From the NCBI GenBank assembly GCA_026162565.1, contig JAOEIQ010000006.1, positions 1 through 64,000 of the forward strand: a stretch of 64,000 bases of DNA. Reading direction: 5' to 3'. Made by a program: the position numbers and the translations under genes. This document shows, one piece after another, positions 36,901 to 44,389 of this stretch (its first letter is position 1; every line of letters begins with the position of its first letter). A model generated the notes under the pieces. The model searched no databases and had not been told where the DNA came from. It saw nothing but the letters and a program-made list of their open reading frames with translations. The stretch comes from Flavobacteriaceae bacterium NBU2973. Lineage in GTDB: Bacteria; Bacteroidota; Bacteroidia; Flavobacteriales; Flavobacteriaceae.

Positions 36901-37730
36901 GTATCTCTGTCTAGAACGATTTCGTTACGTTCAATAGAAACAACTTCACCTGTATCTTCATCAACAAAATCTTCATGCCACGTATTTAACACACGAGCGG
37001 CTAATTTTCTACCTAAAACCTTTTTAAGTCCAGATTTAGAAACTTTAACTTCTTCAGCTAAATCAAATATTTCAAGAATATCTTTATCTCTTTCAAATCC
37101 AATTGCTCTGAACAATGTTGTTACAGGTAATTTTTTCTTTCTATCAATGTAGGCATACATTACCTGATTAATATCAGTAGCAAATTCTATCCAAGATCCT
37201 TTGAATGGAATTACCCTTGCAGAATATAATTTTGTTCCGTTTGCATGAAAAGACTGACTGAAGAAAACTCCTGGTGAGCGGTGTAATTGAGATACAACTA
37301 CTCGTTCTGCACCATTAATACAAAATGTTCCACTTGGTGTCATGTAAGGTATAGTACCTAAATACACATCCTGAACAATGGTCTCAAAATCTTCATGTTC
37401 AGGATCAGTACAGTACAATTTTAACCTAGCTTTTAAAGGAACACTGTAAGTTAATCCTCTCTCTATACACTCTTCAATAGTATACCTAGGAGGATCAATA
37501 AAATAATCTAAAAACTCAAGAACAAACTGGTTGCGAGTATCTGTAATAGGAAAGTTTTCCATGAAGGTGTTATAGAGTCCTTCATTACCTCTTTCTTCTG
37601 ATTTCGTTTCTAATTGGAAAAAATCCTGAAAGGATTTAATTTGAATATCCAAGAAATCTGGATATTCTGTTCTATTAACAATAGATGAGAAATTTAATCT
37701 TTCGGCTTGTGTTGCTGACATCGAATTCAC
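33909..37730 (-). CDS. rpoB: DNA-directed RNA polymerase subunit beta
   Basis: The 1273-residue protein contains the rifampicin region ([17 protein letters not shown] with [13 protein letters not shown]), [27 protein letters not shown] and the C-terminal [23 protein letters not shown] split across the clamp contact. No classical resistance change is evident in the region I can read. Two close starts (Met1 and Met4) are possible. It is preceded by two hairpins in the rplL-rpoB gap. Confidence 0.99.
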   Translation of the reverse strand: MNSMSATQAERLNFSSIVNRTEYPDFLDIQIKSFQDFFQLETKSEERGNEGLYNTFMENFPITDTRNQFVLEFLDYFIDPPRYTIEECIERGLTYSVPLKARLKLYCTDPEHEDFETIVQDVYLGTIPYMTPSGTFCINGAERVVVSQLHRSPGVFFSQSFHANGTKLYSARVIPFKGSWIEFATDINQVMYAYIDRKKKLPVTTLFRAIGFERDKDILEIFDLAEEVKVSKSGLKKVLGRKLAARVLNTWHEDFVDEDTGEVVSIERNEIVLDRDTILDKENVEEILEAEVKTILLHKEENQSGDYAIIHNTLQKDPTNSEKEAVEHIYRQLRNAEPPDEETARGIIDKLFFSDQRYSLGEVGRYRMNKKLGLDIGMDKQVLTKEDIITIIKYLIELINSKAEIDDIDHLSNRRVRTVGEQLSSQFGVGLARMARTIRERMNVRDNEVFTPIDLINAKTLSSVINSFFGTNQLSQFMDQTNPLAEITHKRRLSALGPGGLSRERAGFEVRDVHYTHYGRLCPIETPEGPNIGLISSLSVYSKVNQLGFLETPYRKVTDGVVDIKNAPTYLSAEEEEEKLIAQATVEVDDNGKILHDKVIARMEGDFPVIEPTKVDYTDVAPNQITSISASLIPFLEHDDANRALMGSNMMRQAVPLLRPEAPIVGTGLERQVASDSRVLVNAEGTGVVEYVDANEIVIKYDRTEEEAMVSFDSNIKTYPLVKFRKTNQGTSINLKPIVKKGDKVTKGQVLCEGYATQNGELALGRNMKVAFMPWKGYNFEDAIVISEKVVRDDIFTSIHIDEYSLDVRDTKLGNEELTNDIPNVSEEATKDLDENGMIRIGAEIKPGDILIGKITPKGESDPTPEEKLLRAIFGDKAGDVKDASLKASPSLQGVVIDKKLFARAIKDKRKRAKDKEDIAQLESVYFKKFDELQDKLIEKLFAIVNGKTAQGVYNDLGEEVLPKGKKFTLKMLNSVDDYTHLVSGKWTTDDDTNKLVADLIHNYKIKENDLQGSLRREKFTISVGDELPAGIIQLAKVYIAKKRKLKVGDKMAGRHGNKGIVARIVRQEDMPFLEDGTPVDIVLNPLGVPSRMNIGQIYETVLGWAGQDLGRTFATPIFDGATLDQINGFTDEAGIPRFGHTYLYDGGTGQRFDQAATVGVIYMIKLGHMIDDKMHARSIGPYSLITQQPLGGKAQFGGQRFGEMEVWALEAYGASSTLREILTVKSDDVIGRAKTYEAIVKGEPMPEPGLPESFNVLMHELKGLGLDIRLEE

Positions 37731-37757
37731 GAAATTTAGATTAAAAAATAATTAAAA

Positions 37758-37821
37758 CGTATATAACCTCTATATACGCAAAATGGTCTAGGCCTTAGAG
37801 TGTATTCTCCAGGCCTAAACC
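37758..37821 (-). promoter_or_regulatory. Two hairpins in the rplL-rpoB spacer (attenuator/processing candidate)
   Basis: In transcription order, the first hairpin has 11-base arms at 37821-37811 and 37795-37785, with one mismatch, around a 15-base loop. The second has perfect 8-base arms CGTATATA/TATATACG at 37778-37771 and 37765-37758 and is followed by a T-rich stretch. Both lie between the rplL stop and the rpoB start. In E. coli the same gap holds an attenuator and an RNase III site. Confidence 0.6.
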
Positions 37822-37843
37822 GAAATGTTTTTTTAAGCTTAAA

Positions 37844-38221
37844 TTACTTAAGCTCAACTTCTGCTCCTGCTTCTTCTAATGAAGATTTTAAACCTTCAGC
37901 TTCGTCTTTAGAAACACCTTCTTTGATTGCACTTGGTGCATCATCAACTAATCCTTTAGCTTCTTTTAATCCTAAACCAGTTAATTCTTTAACTAATTTT
38001 ACAACTGCTAATTTAGAAGCACCTGCGGCTTTAAGGATTACATCAAATTCAGTTTGCTCTTCTGCAGCGTCTCCACCAGCAGCAGCTCCACCAGCAGCAA
38101 CAGCAACAGCTGCAGCAGCAGGCTCAATACCATATTCATCTTTTAATATAGTAGCTAATTCATTAACTTCTTTTACTGTTAAGTTAACTAATTGTTCTGC
38201 GAAATCTTTTAAATCTGCCAT
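37844..38221 (-). CDS. rplL: 50S ribosomal protein L7/L12
   Basis: The 125-residue protein has the N-terminal dimer domain ([19 protein letters not shown]), a hinge rich in A and G (about 35-50) and the C-terminal factor-binding domain ([18 protein letters not shown]). It forms the stalk that recruits elongation factors. It follows rplJ by 62 bases. Confidence 0.99.
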   Translation of the reverse strand: MADLKDFAEQLVNLTVKEVNELATILKDEYGIEPAAAAVAVAAGGAAAGGDAAEEQTEFDVILKAAGASKLAVVKLVKELTGLGLKEAKGLVDDAPSAIKEGVSKDEAEGLKSSLEEAGAEVELK

Positions 38222-38283
38222 TTTCTATCGTTTTAATAAATTTTTAATTTTAATATAATTGTAAATAAGTGCGTACTTGTTTT

Positions 38284-38805
38284 TTATCCTTCTTTTTCGG
38301 ATAATGTTTTGATAATACCAGCTATTGTTCCACCACCTGATTTAAGTGCTGAAATAACATTTTTAGCAGGAGATTGAAGTAATGTTACAATCTCACCAAT
38401 CAATTCTTCTTTAGACTTGATATCTACTAGCATATCTAATTGCTCATCACCAATGTAAATCGCTTCTTCAATAAACGCACCTTTTAATAAAGGTTTGTTT
38501 GATTTTTTCCTGAAAGCTTTAATTACTTTAGCTGGAGCATTACCAGTTTCAGAATACATTATGGATGTGTTACCTTTTAATGTTGTTGGTAATTCTCCAA
38601 AATCTTTTTCTGATGCTTCCATTGCTTTTGCAAGCAATGTGTTTTTTACAACTGCTAAACTCACATTTGCTTTAAAACAAGCACGACGTAAGTCTGAAGT
38701 AGTTCCTGCGTTTAACCCAGAAATATCTGCTAAATAAATATTAGCATTATCGGCTAATTGTCCCGTTAACTCTTCAATTACTTGTGATTTTTCTTCTCTT
38801 GTCAT
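38284..38805 (-). CDS. rplJ: 50S ribosomal protein L10
   Basis: The 173-residue protein has the L10 N-terminal rRNA-binding part (TREEKSQVIEELTGQLADN, then VVKNTLLAKA) and a C-terminal helix for L7/L12 dimers. Only 19 bases separate it from rplA, so the long L10 leader known from E. coli is absent here. Confidence 0.99.
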   Translation of the reverse strand: MTREEKSQVIEELTGQLADNANIYLADISGLNAGTTSDLRRACFKANVSLAVVKNTLLAKAMEASEKDFGELPTTLKGNTSIMYSETGNAPAKVIKAFRKKSNKPLLKGAFIEEAIYIGDEQLDMLVDIKSKEELIGEIVTLLQSPAKNVISALKSGGGTIAGIIKTLSEKEG

Positions 38806-38824
38806 AATAAAAGTATTTAACTAA

Positions 38825-39514
38825 TTAACCAATTTTAGTATCTACAGCTATACTAGGACTCATTGTAGTAGACATAAAAATGCTTTTTACATAAGTACCT
38901 TTAGCAGCAGTTGGTTTTAATTTTAATAATGTTTGTAATAATTCGTTTGCATTACCAGCAATTTTATCAGCACTAAATGATGCTTTACCTATTGCAGCAT
39001 GTACGATACCAGTTTTATCAACTTTAAAGTCAATTTTACCAGCTTTAACTTCACTTACAGCTTTAGCAATATCCATTGTTACTGTACCAGTTTTTGGATT
39101 TGGCATAAGACCTCTTGGCCCTAGCACACGTCCTAAAGGACCTAACTTACCCATTACACTTGGCATAGTTACAATTACGTCTACATCTGTCCAACCACCT
39201 TTAATTTTATCAAGGTATTCGTCTAAACCAACATAATCTGCTCCAGCTTCTTTAGCTTCCGCTTCTTTATCTGGAGTTACTAATGCTAATACTTTCATAT
39301 CTTTACCTGTACCATGAGGAAGAGATACAACACCTCTAACCATTTGGTTAGCTTTACGAGGATCTACGCCTAAACGAACAGCTATATCAACTGACTCATC
39401 GAACTTTGCGCTAGTAATTTCTTTTAATAAAGCTGATGCTTCATTAATAGAATATAATCTACCTTTTTCTATTTTTGAAGCCGCCTCTTTTTGCTTTTTT
39501 GTTAATCTTGCCAT
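38825..39514 (-). CDS. rplA: 50S ribosomal protein L1
   Basis: The 229-residue protein has [35 protein letters not shown] and the terminal [11 protein letters not shown] typical of L1. It binds 23S rRNA at the exit-tRNA stalk, and in E. coli it represses its own operon. It follows rplK by 20 bases. Confidence 0.99.
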   Translation of the reverse strand: MARLTKKQKEAASKIEKGRLYSINEASALLKEITSAKFDESVDIAVRLGVDPRKANQMVRGVVSLPHGTGKDMKVLALVTPDKEAEAKEAGADYVGLDEYLDKIKGGWTDVDVIVTMPSVMGKLGPLGRVLGPRGLMPNPKTGTVTMDIAKAVSEVKAGKIDFKVDKTGIVHAAIGKASFSADKIAGNANELLQTLLKLKPTAAKGTYVKSIFMSTTMSPSIAVDTKIG

Positions 39515-39534
39515 TTTTTAATGTCTTTAATAGA

Positions 39535-39972
39535 TTAATTTGGGAATTGTCCTGTGACAGTTATTCCCATAGATCTTGCAGTACCAGCAACCATTTTCAT
39601 AGCAGATTCTATAGTAAATGCATTTAAATCTGCCATTTTATCTTCTGCAATAGTTTTAATCTGATCCCAAGACACTTTAGCTACTTTTTTTCGGTTTGGT
39701 TCACCTGAACCTTTTTTCACCTTGGCCGCTTCTAATAATTGCACAGCTGCAGGAGGAGTTTTTATTACAAATTCAAATGATTTGTCTTTGTAAACAGATA
39801 TAACAACAGGTAATACTTTACCTGGTTTATCTTGAGTTCTTGCATTAAATTGCTTACAGAACTCCATAATGTTAACTCCAGCAGCTCCTAAAGCGGGTCC
39901 AACCGGTGGCGACGGATTCGCAGCACCTCCCCTTACTTGTAACTTAACTACTTTGTCTAACTCTTTTGCCAT
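39535..39972 (-). CDS. rplK: 50S ribosomal protein L11
   Basis: The 145-residue protein has [20 protein letters not shown] at its start (proline-rich factor-binding loop) and the C-terminal rRNA-binding domain ending in SMGITVTG. It supports GTPase factor binding and the stringent response. It lies 68 bases after nusG. Confidence 0.99.
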   Translation of the reverse strand: MAKELDKVVKLQVRGGAANPSPPVGPALGAAGVNIMEFCKQFNARTQDKPGKVLPVVISVYKDKSFEFVIKTPPAAVQLLEAAKVKKGSGEPNRKKVAKVSWDQIKTIAEDKMADLNAFTIESAMKMVAGTARSMGITVTGQFPN

Positions 39973-40040
39973 TTTAAATAATTTAGTTTGATAGAACTTA
40001 AAGTTGGAAGCATAAGCACTATCTATTCTTGTAACAATTA

Positions 40041-40595
40041 TTATATTTTATCGACTTGCATGTAACTTAATTCTAGTGGTGTTTTACGACCAAAGATTTT
40101 AACCATTACTTCAAGTTTACGTTTTTCTTCATTTATTTTTTCAATGGTACCATCAAAACCATTAAATGGTCCATCGATAACTTTTACAGTTTCACCAACT
40201 GTATAAGGAATGTGTACATTAGCATCAGATTCTATAGATAGCTCATCAACTTTACCTAGCATTCTATTAACTTCAGACATTCTTAATGGTACAGGGTCTC
40301 CACCTTTTGTTTCCCCTAAAAAACCTATAACATTGGTAATAGACTTAATAATATGAGGAACTTCACCACTTAAATTTGCATGAATCATAATATAACCAGG
40401 GAAATAAACTTTCTCTTTGTTTATTTTTTTGCCATTACGAATCTGAACTACTTTTTCAGTTGGAACTAAAACCTGCTCTACATAGTCTTCTAAACCAAGA
40501 CGAGAAATTTCATTCTCTATGTAAGCTTTAATTTTGTTTTCTTGCCCACTTACAGCTCTAACTACATACCATTTTTTTTCACTCACTTCTGCCAT
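40041..40595 (-). CDS. nusG: Transcription termination/antitermination protein NusG
   Basis: The 184-residue protein has the NGN domain ([20 protein letters not shown], then [11 protein letters not shown]) and the C-terminal KOW domain ([19 protein letters not shown]). It binds RNA polymerase and couples it to Rho or the ribosome. It starts 11 bases after secE. Confidence 0.99.
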   Translation of the reverse strand: MAEVSEKKWYVVRAVSGQENKIKAYIENEISRLGLEDYVEQVLVPTEKVVQIRNGKKINKEKVYFPGYIMIHANLSGEVPHIIKSITNVIGFLGETKGGDPVPLRMSEVNRMLGKVDELSIESDANVHIPYTVGETVKVIDGPFNGFDGTIEKINEEKRKLEVMVKIFGRKTPLELSYMQVDKI

Positions 40596-40606
40596 GTCTA
40601 TAAGTT

Positions 40607-40795
40607 TTAACCTTTAATCCAATCGAAATAAAAACCAACAACTTTACTGAAAACAGTATCCACTCCCCAAATAGCTAAAGAAAATATAATAGAAAACACA
40701 GCAACTAAAACAGTTAAGCTTTGCGCTTCTGCCCAAGTTGGCCAGCTTACATTATTCTTAAGCTCTTCAAAAGATTCTTTTATATAATTAATCAT
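40607..40795 (-). CDS. secE: Preprotein translocase subunit SecE
   Basis: The 62-residue protein has the short amphipathic helix (YIKESFEELKNNVSWPTWAEA) and one membrane helix (about 28-50). This is the short single-helix form. It clamps SecY in the inner membrane. Confidence 0.97.
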   Translation of the reverse strand: MINYIKESFEELKNNVSWPTWAEAQSLTVLVAVFSIIFSLAIWGVDTVFSKVVGFYFDWIKG

Positions 40796-40808
40796 TTTTA
40801 GCTATTTA

Positions 40809-40896
40809 TTAATTTGCACGGGTTGAGAGACTTCCTTCGACTTCGCTCAGGATAAACTTCTCGTCTCGCTTTTTAATTAGCACGGGTTGAGAGACT
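40809..40896. repeat. Duplicated 3' end of tRNA-Trp around a 40-base insert
   Basis: The 24 bases at 40809-40832 and 40873-40896 are identical except for one position. The second copy is the 3' part of the tRNA-Trp gene with its flank. The 40 bases between them (40833-40872) contain CTTCGACTTCGCTCAGG, a sequence type that is dispersed in Bacteroidota genomes. Confidence 0.8.
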
Positions 40897-40953
40897 CGAA
40901 CTCCCGACACCTGGTTTTGGAGACCAGTGCTCTACCAACTGAGCTAAACCCGT
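40881..40953 (-). tRNA. tRNA-Trp (anticodon CCA)
   Basis: The minus strand gives acceptor ACGGGTT/AACCCGT, D arm GCTC/GAGC, anticodon stem CTGGT/ACCAG with loop CTCCAAA, a T loop TTCGAGT and discriminator G. It sits between tuf and secE, as usual in Bacteroidota. Confidence 0.96.
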
Positions 40954-40964
40954 AAATACAAGTC

Positions 40965-40994
40965 AAGGTATTTTGGAAAAATCCAAAATACCTT
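40965..40994 (-). other. Perfect 12-bp stem-loop between tuf and tRNA-Trp
   Basis: AAGGTATTTTGG (40965-40976) pairs perfectly with CCAAAATACCTT (40983-40994) around six bases. No T run follows on the minus strand, so it looks more like an RNA processing or stabilising hairpin than a terminator. Confidence 0.6.
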
Positions 40995-41016
40995 AACATT
41001 ATACTTATAGATGTTA

Positions 41017-42204
41017 TTAATCTAAAATTTCAGTTACCTGACCAGCACCAACTGTTCTACCACCTTCACGGATAGCGAAACGTAAACCTACGTTCATTGC
41101 AATTGGTTGGATAAGCTCAACAGTAATTGTTAAGTTATCTCCTGGCATAACCATCTCAACACCATCAGGAAGCGCAATGTTTCCAGTTACATCAGTTGTA
41201 CGAACGTAAAACTGTGGACGGTAGTTATTATGGAATGGTGTATGACGTCCACCTTCTTCTTTTTTAAGGATATAAACCTCTGCCTTAAACTTTTTGTGTG
41301 GAGTTACAGATCCTGGCTTTGTAATTACCATACCTCTTGAGATTTGAGTTTTCTCAATACCTCTTAATAAGATACCTGCATTATCTCCAGCTTCACCTCT
41401 ATTAAGGATTTGACGGAACATCTCGATACCAGTAATAGTAGATGTTAATTTTTCAGCTCCCATACCAATAATCTCAACTGGATCTCCTGTATTAGCAATA
41501 CCTGTTTCGATACGACCTGTAGCAACAGTTCCACGACCAGTAATAGAGAATACATCTTCGATTGGCATTAAGAAAGGCTTATCAACTTCTCTTAATGGCT
41601 CTTCAATCCAGTTATCAACAGCTTCCATTAACTCAAGTACTGTATCAACCCATTTTTGCTCACCATTTAAAGCTCCTAAAGCCGAACCAGCAATAACAGG
41701 ACCATTATCTCCATCGTACTCATAGAAAGATAATAAATCTCTTACTTCCATTTCTACTAACTCAAGTAACTCTTCATCATCAACCATATCCACTTTATTC
41801 ATGAATACAACTATACGAGGAATACCTACTTGACGTCCTAAAAGGATGTGCTCACGAGTTTGTGGCATTGGACCATCTGTTGCAGCAACAACAAGAATAG
41901 CTCCATCCATTTGAGCAGCACCAGTTACCATGTTTTTTACATAATCGGCGTGACCTGGACAGTCAACGTGTGCATAGTGACGATTTGACGTAGCATATTC
42001 TACGTGAGATGTATTAATTGTGATTCCTCTTTCTTTTTCTTCTGGAGCGTTATCAATTTGATCAAAAGATTTAGCTTCTGAATAACCTGCATCAGCTAAT
42101 ACTTTAGTAATAGCAGCAGTTAAAGTTGTTTTACCGTGATCTACGTGTCCAATAGTACCAATATTTAAGTGTGGTTTTGAACGATCGAAAGTTGCCTTTG
42201 CCAT
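41017..42204 (-). CDS. tuf: Elongation factor Tu
   Basis: The 395-residue GTPase has [21 protein letters not shown] and NKVDM in domain 1, then the two beta-barrel domains ending in [13 protein letters not shown]. It brings aminoacyl-tRNA to the ribosome. It lies in a tRNA-tuf-tRNA-secE order and is probably transcribed from the promoter at 42760-42788. Confidence 0.99.
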   Translation of the reverse strand: MAKATFDRSKPHLNIGTIGHVDHGKTTLTAAITKVLADAGYSEAKSFDQIDNAPEEKERGITINTSHVEYATSNRHYAHVDCPGHADYVKNMVTGAAQMDGAILVVAATDGPMPQTREHILLGRQVGIPRIVVFMNKVDMVDDEELLELVEMEVRDLLSFYEYDGDNGPVIAGSALGALNGEQKWVDTVLELMEAVDNWIEEPLREVDKPFLMPIEDVFSITGRGTVATGRIETGIANTGDPVEIIGMGAEKLTSTITGIEMFRQILNRGEAGDNAGILLRGIEKTQISRGMVITKPGSVTPHKKFKAEVYILKKEEGGRHTPFHNNYRPQFYVRTTDVTGNIALPDGVEMVMPGDNLTITVELIQPIAMNVGLRFAIREGGRTVGAGQVTEILD

Positions 42205-42266
42205 GTTTTAAAATTTAATCTTAGTTATATAATATATTAGTGTAATCTTTTTTCTTCTATTTAAAG

Positions 42267-42338
42267 AGCCAATGACGGGATTTGAACCCGTGACCTCTTC
42301 CTTACCAAGGAAACGCTCTACCCCTGAGCTACACCGGC
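42267..42338 (-). tRNA. tRNA-Thr (anticodon GGT)
   Basis: The cloverleaf has acceptor GCCGGTG/CATTGGC (two G-U pairs), D arm GCTC/GAGC, anticodon stem TTTCC/GGAAG with loop TTGGTAA, and T stem ACGGG/CCCGT. It is the tRNA nearest tuf. Confidence 0.95.
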
Positions 42339-42347
42339 TTTAAAAAG

Positions 42348-42420
42348 AGCGGGAGACCGGGTTCGAACCGGCGACATTCAGCTTGGAAGGCTGACGCTCT
42401 ACCAACTGAGCTACTCCCGC
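42348..42420 (-). tRNA. tRNA-Gly (anticodon TCC)
   Basis: The cloverleaf has acceptor GCGGGAG/CTCCCGC, D arm GCTC/GAGC, anticodon stem TCAGC/GCTGA with loop CTTCCAA, and T stem GCCGG/CCGGT-type pairing. Nine bases separate it from tRNA-Thr(GGT). Confidence 0.95.
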
Positions 42421-42491
42421 AATTATTTAAAAAATCCTGAATTTAAATCTCATTAAGGATTACCTCGTTTCACTAGGTCATCCAAAAAAAG

Positions 42492-42574
42492 TGGGGAGAG
42501 CAGGATTCGAACCTGCGAAGGTAAAAACCAACAGATTTACAGTCTGTCCTCGTTGGCCGCTTGAGTATCTCCCC
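42492..42574 (-). tRNA. tRNA-Tyr (anticodon GTA)
   Basis: The 83-base gene has acceptor GGGGAGA/TCTCCCC, anticodon stem ACAGA/TCTGT with loop CTGTAAA, and a long variable arm as expected for bacterial tRNA-Tyr. The discriminator is A. Confidence 0.95.
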
Positions 42575-42634
42575 ATTAATAAATTTTCACTCTTTAAAAG
42601 AACTTAATAAAAGTAATTTTTTATTACTTTTTTG

Positions 42635-42708
42635 AGCCGATAGAGGGACTCGAACCCACGACCTGCTGATTACAAATCAGCTGCTCTAGCCAGCTGAGCT
42701 ATATCGGC
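42635..42708 (-). tRNA. tRNA-Thr (anticodon TGT), second copy
   Basis: The 74-base sequence equals the tRNA-Thr at 24555-24628. It is the first gene of the tRNA-tuf transcript, about 45 bases downstream of the predicted start site. Confidence 0.95.
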
Positions 42709-42736
42709 TTTTTTTTAACTTTTTTCACATAAAAAA

Positions 42737-42757
42737 AGTCCGCTATTTCTAACGGAC
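42737..42757 (-). terminator. Hairpin with T run after hpf
   Basis: AGTCCGCTA (42737-42745) and TAACGGACT (42749-42757) pair with one wobble, and T7 follows on the minus strand. It can end the hpf transcript. It also overlaps the expected start site of the tRNA-tuf promoter just upstream. Confidence 0.7.
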
Positions 42758-42759
42758 TG

Positions 42760-42788
42760 CAAATGTATATATTTATTTTTTTATTCAA
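42760..42788 (-). promoter_or_regulatory. Promoter of the tRNA-tuf operon
   Basis: On the minus strand TTG (42788-42786), 18 bases and TACATTTG (42767-42760) fit the TTG-N17-23-TAnnTTTG consensus. A GC-rich CAGTCCG follows at the expected start point, as in growth-rate-controlled stable RNA promoters. Confidence 0.65.
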
Positions 42789-42810
42789 AACATTTTTTGG
42801 AAAATATTTA

Positions 42811-43113
42811 TCATAAATACGTTCTTAATTTTTCTTTTCGCTTTTTTAATTGTCTTTCTAAAGATGATACTGCGGCATCTGCACCTTCTTCAAATGATTT
42901 ACATTGTTTTTTTACCACAAAACTATCTCCAGGAACACTAACTCTAGCTTCGAAAATTTTATTTTCTTTCTCACTAGTATTTTCAACTTTTAAAAATACA
43001 TCAGATTTAATAACCTTATCATAAAACAAATCTAGTTTATCCATACGTTTTTGAATAAAGTCAATTAATTTTTTGTCTGCATTGAAGTTTACTGACTGTG
43101 TGTTTACTTTCAT
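42811..43113 (-). CDS. hpf: Ribosome hibernation promoting factor, short form
   Basis: The 100-residue protein has the RaiA/HPF fold pattern: MKVNTQSVNFNADKKLIDFI, then RVSVPGD and a C-terminal FEEGADAAVSSLERQLKKRKEKL helix. It lacks the dimerising C-terminal domain of long HPF. It binds the 30S decoding region in stationary phase. It follows xerC by 31 bases. Confidence 0.93.
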   Translation of the reverse strand: MKVNTQSVNFNADKKLIDFIQKRMDKLDLFYDKVIKSDVFLKVENTSEKENKIFEARVSVPGDSFVVKKQCKSFEEGADAAVSSLERQLKKRKEKLRTYL

Positions 43114-43144
43114 ACTCCTAATATTTTTTAGTTAGACAATTATT

Positions 43145-44041
43145 CTAGCTGTTCGTATTTCTTGGGTGCGCTTTTGCGTGATTCTTTTTTAATTCTGCGA
43201 TACTTGAATGTGTGTATATTTGTGTGGCAGCTAAACTAGAATGTCCAAGAAGTTCTTTTACAGCATTTAAATCGGCACCTTTGTTTAATAAATGAGTTGC
43301 AAAAGAGTGTCTTAAAACATGTGGACTCTTTTTTAATTTAGAAGATGCTACACTAAAATACTTATTTATTATTCTATAAACAAGAGTTTCATAAATTTTA
43401 ACTCCTTTTTTGGTTAAAAATAAATAGTTTGAATCGTTAATATTTTCAAGTTTATTTCTTCTAGTTAAGTAAGTATTCAAACTAACTATCAGACTTTCTA
43501 ATAATGGAATATATCGTTGTTTATTTCTCTTACCAACGACCTTTAATACTTTGTTTTGAAAATCTATATCATTTAGTTTAAGCTCTATAAGTTCTGATCG
43601 CCTTATACCTGTCGAGTAAAATAGCTCCATTATAGATTGATCTCTAACACCTTCATAATCATTAGAAAATTCTACATCATTTAAAACAATATTAACTTCT
43701 GATTCTGAAAAGGGAACTTGAACTTTTTTACTAACCTTTAATGCTTTATGCCTCGCTAAAGGGTTAACCTGAATTGTTTCTGTTTTTATTAAAAATTTAT
43801 AATAGGAATTTAAAGATGATACCTTTCTATTGATGCTTCTATTTGAGATGTCTTTATTTACCAAATCAACTATCCAACTTCTAATTTGAGAATATTGAGA
43901 ATCAGCGATTAAATCACCATGAAACTCTTGATCTAGATAATTTTGAAAACTTTTTAAATCATTTATATAAGCCGTAACAGTATTATTAGAATAGTTTTTT
44001 TCTAATAACAGATAATCATGAAAAGCTTTAAAATGAATCAA
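43145..44041 (-). CDS. xerC: Tyrosine recombinase XerC/XerD
   Basis: The 298-residue protein has an N-terminal SAM-like domain and the catalytic set R147 (GIRRSEL), K171, H241, R244 (HVLRHSFATH), H267 (LLGHSS) and Y276 (IYTH). Its place beside rpsU and hpf is conserved in Flavobacteriia, which marks it as the chromosomal dimer-resolution recombinase rather than a phage integrase. Whether it is the C or D partner cannot be decided. Confidence 0.92.
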   Translation of the reverse strand: MIHFKAFHDYLLLEKNYSNNTVTAYINDLKSFQNYLDQEFHGDLIADSQYSQIRSWIVDLVNKDISNRSINRKVSSLNSYYKFLIKTETIQVNPLARHKALKVSKKVQVPFSESEVNIVLNDVEFSNDYEGVRDQSIMELFYSTGIRRSELIELKLNDIDFQNKVLKVVGKRNKQRYIPLLESLIVSLNTYLTRRNKLENINDSNYLFLTKKGVKIYETLVYRIINKYFSVASSKLKKSPHVLRHSFATHLLNKGADLNAVKELLGHSSLAATQIYTHSSIAELKKNHAKAHPRNTNS

Positions 44042-44072
44042 AAGGTATTTTATTTTAAAATGAAATATAAAA

Positions 44073-44098
44073 AAAATCCTGCTAGGCGCAGGATTTTT
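44073..44098 (-). terminator. Terminator after rpsU
   Basis: AAAATCCTGC (44073-44082) pairs with GCAGGATTTT (44088-44097), and T8 follows on the minus strand, between rpsU and xerC. Confidence 0.85.
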
Positions 44099-44117
44099 AT
44101 ACTATTATAAATTGACA

Positions 44118-44312
44118 CTACATATTTTCTTGATCTTTTAGTGTCTGAACATACTGTGCTTTTTGAATTTCAGCTCTTCTAACTATTGAAGGTTTTTCAA
44201 ATTGCTTACGAGAATATAATGCGCGCTTCGTTCCTGTTTTATCAAACTTACGCTTGTAACGCTTTAAAGCTCTATCTATATTTTCTCCATCTTTAATAGG
44301 TATTCTTAACAT
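44118..44312 (-). CDS. rpsU: 30S ribosomal protein S21
   Basis: The 64-residue protein begins MLRIPIKDGENIDRALKRYK and is rich in R and K, as in bS21. It joins the 30S platform. In Flavobacterium johnsoniae bS21, with bS18 and bS6, covers the 16S anti-Shine-Dalgarno tail. The gene here has an AGGAGG ten bases before ATG, unusual for the phylum, and its own promoter and terminator, which fits autogenous control. Confidence 0.98.
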   Translation of the reverse strand: MLRIPIKDGENIDRALKRYKRKFDKTGTKRALYSRKQFEKPSIVRRAEIQKAQYVQTLKDQENM

Positions 44313-44322
44313 AATAGCTTAA

Positions 44323-44328
44323 CCTCCT
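44323..44328 (-). promoter_or_regulatory. Strong Shine-Dalgarno sequence of rpsU
   Basis: The minus strand reads AGGAGG, ten bases before the rpsU ATG at 44312. I see no similar site before tuf, secE, nusG, the rpl genes, rpoB or rpoC. Confidence 0.85.
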
Positions 44329-44350
44329 CTCTTTTAGAATTTTCAGGCTA

Positions 44351-44380
44351 CAAAAATAACAACAAATTTAAATTTTACAA
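44351..44380 (-). promoter_or_regulatory. rpsU promoter
   Basis: On the minus strand TTG (44380-44378), 19 bases and TATTTTTG (44358-44351) fit the flavobacterial consensus. A leader of about 35 bases carries the AGGAGG. Confidence 0.65.
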
Positions 44381-44389
44381 CAAAAAATG

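Noticed and set aside
37800-38258. Long open frame opposite rplL
   Set aside because: It is the low-complexity antisense of the alanine-rich L7/L12 hinge.
43145-44041. XerC as a phage or island integrase
   Set aside because: Its neighbours rpsU and hpf are the conserved chromosomal setting, and no phage genes lie nearby.
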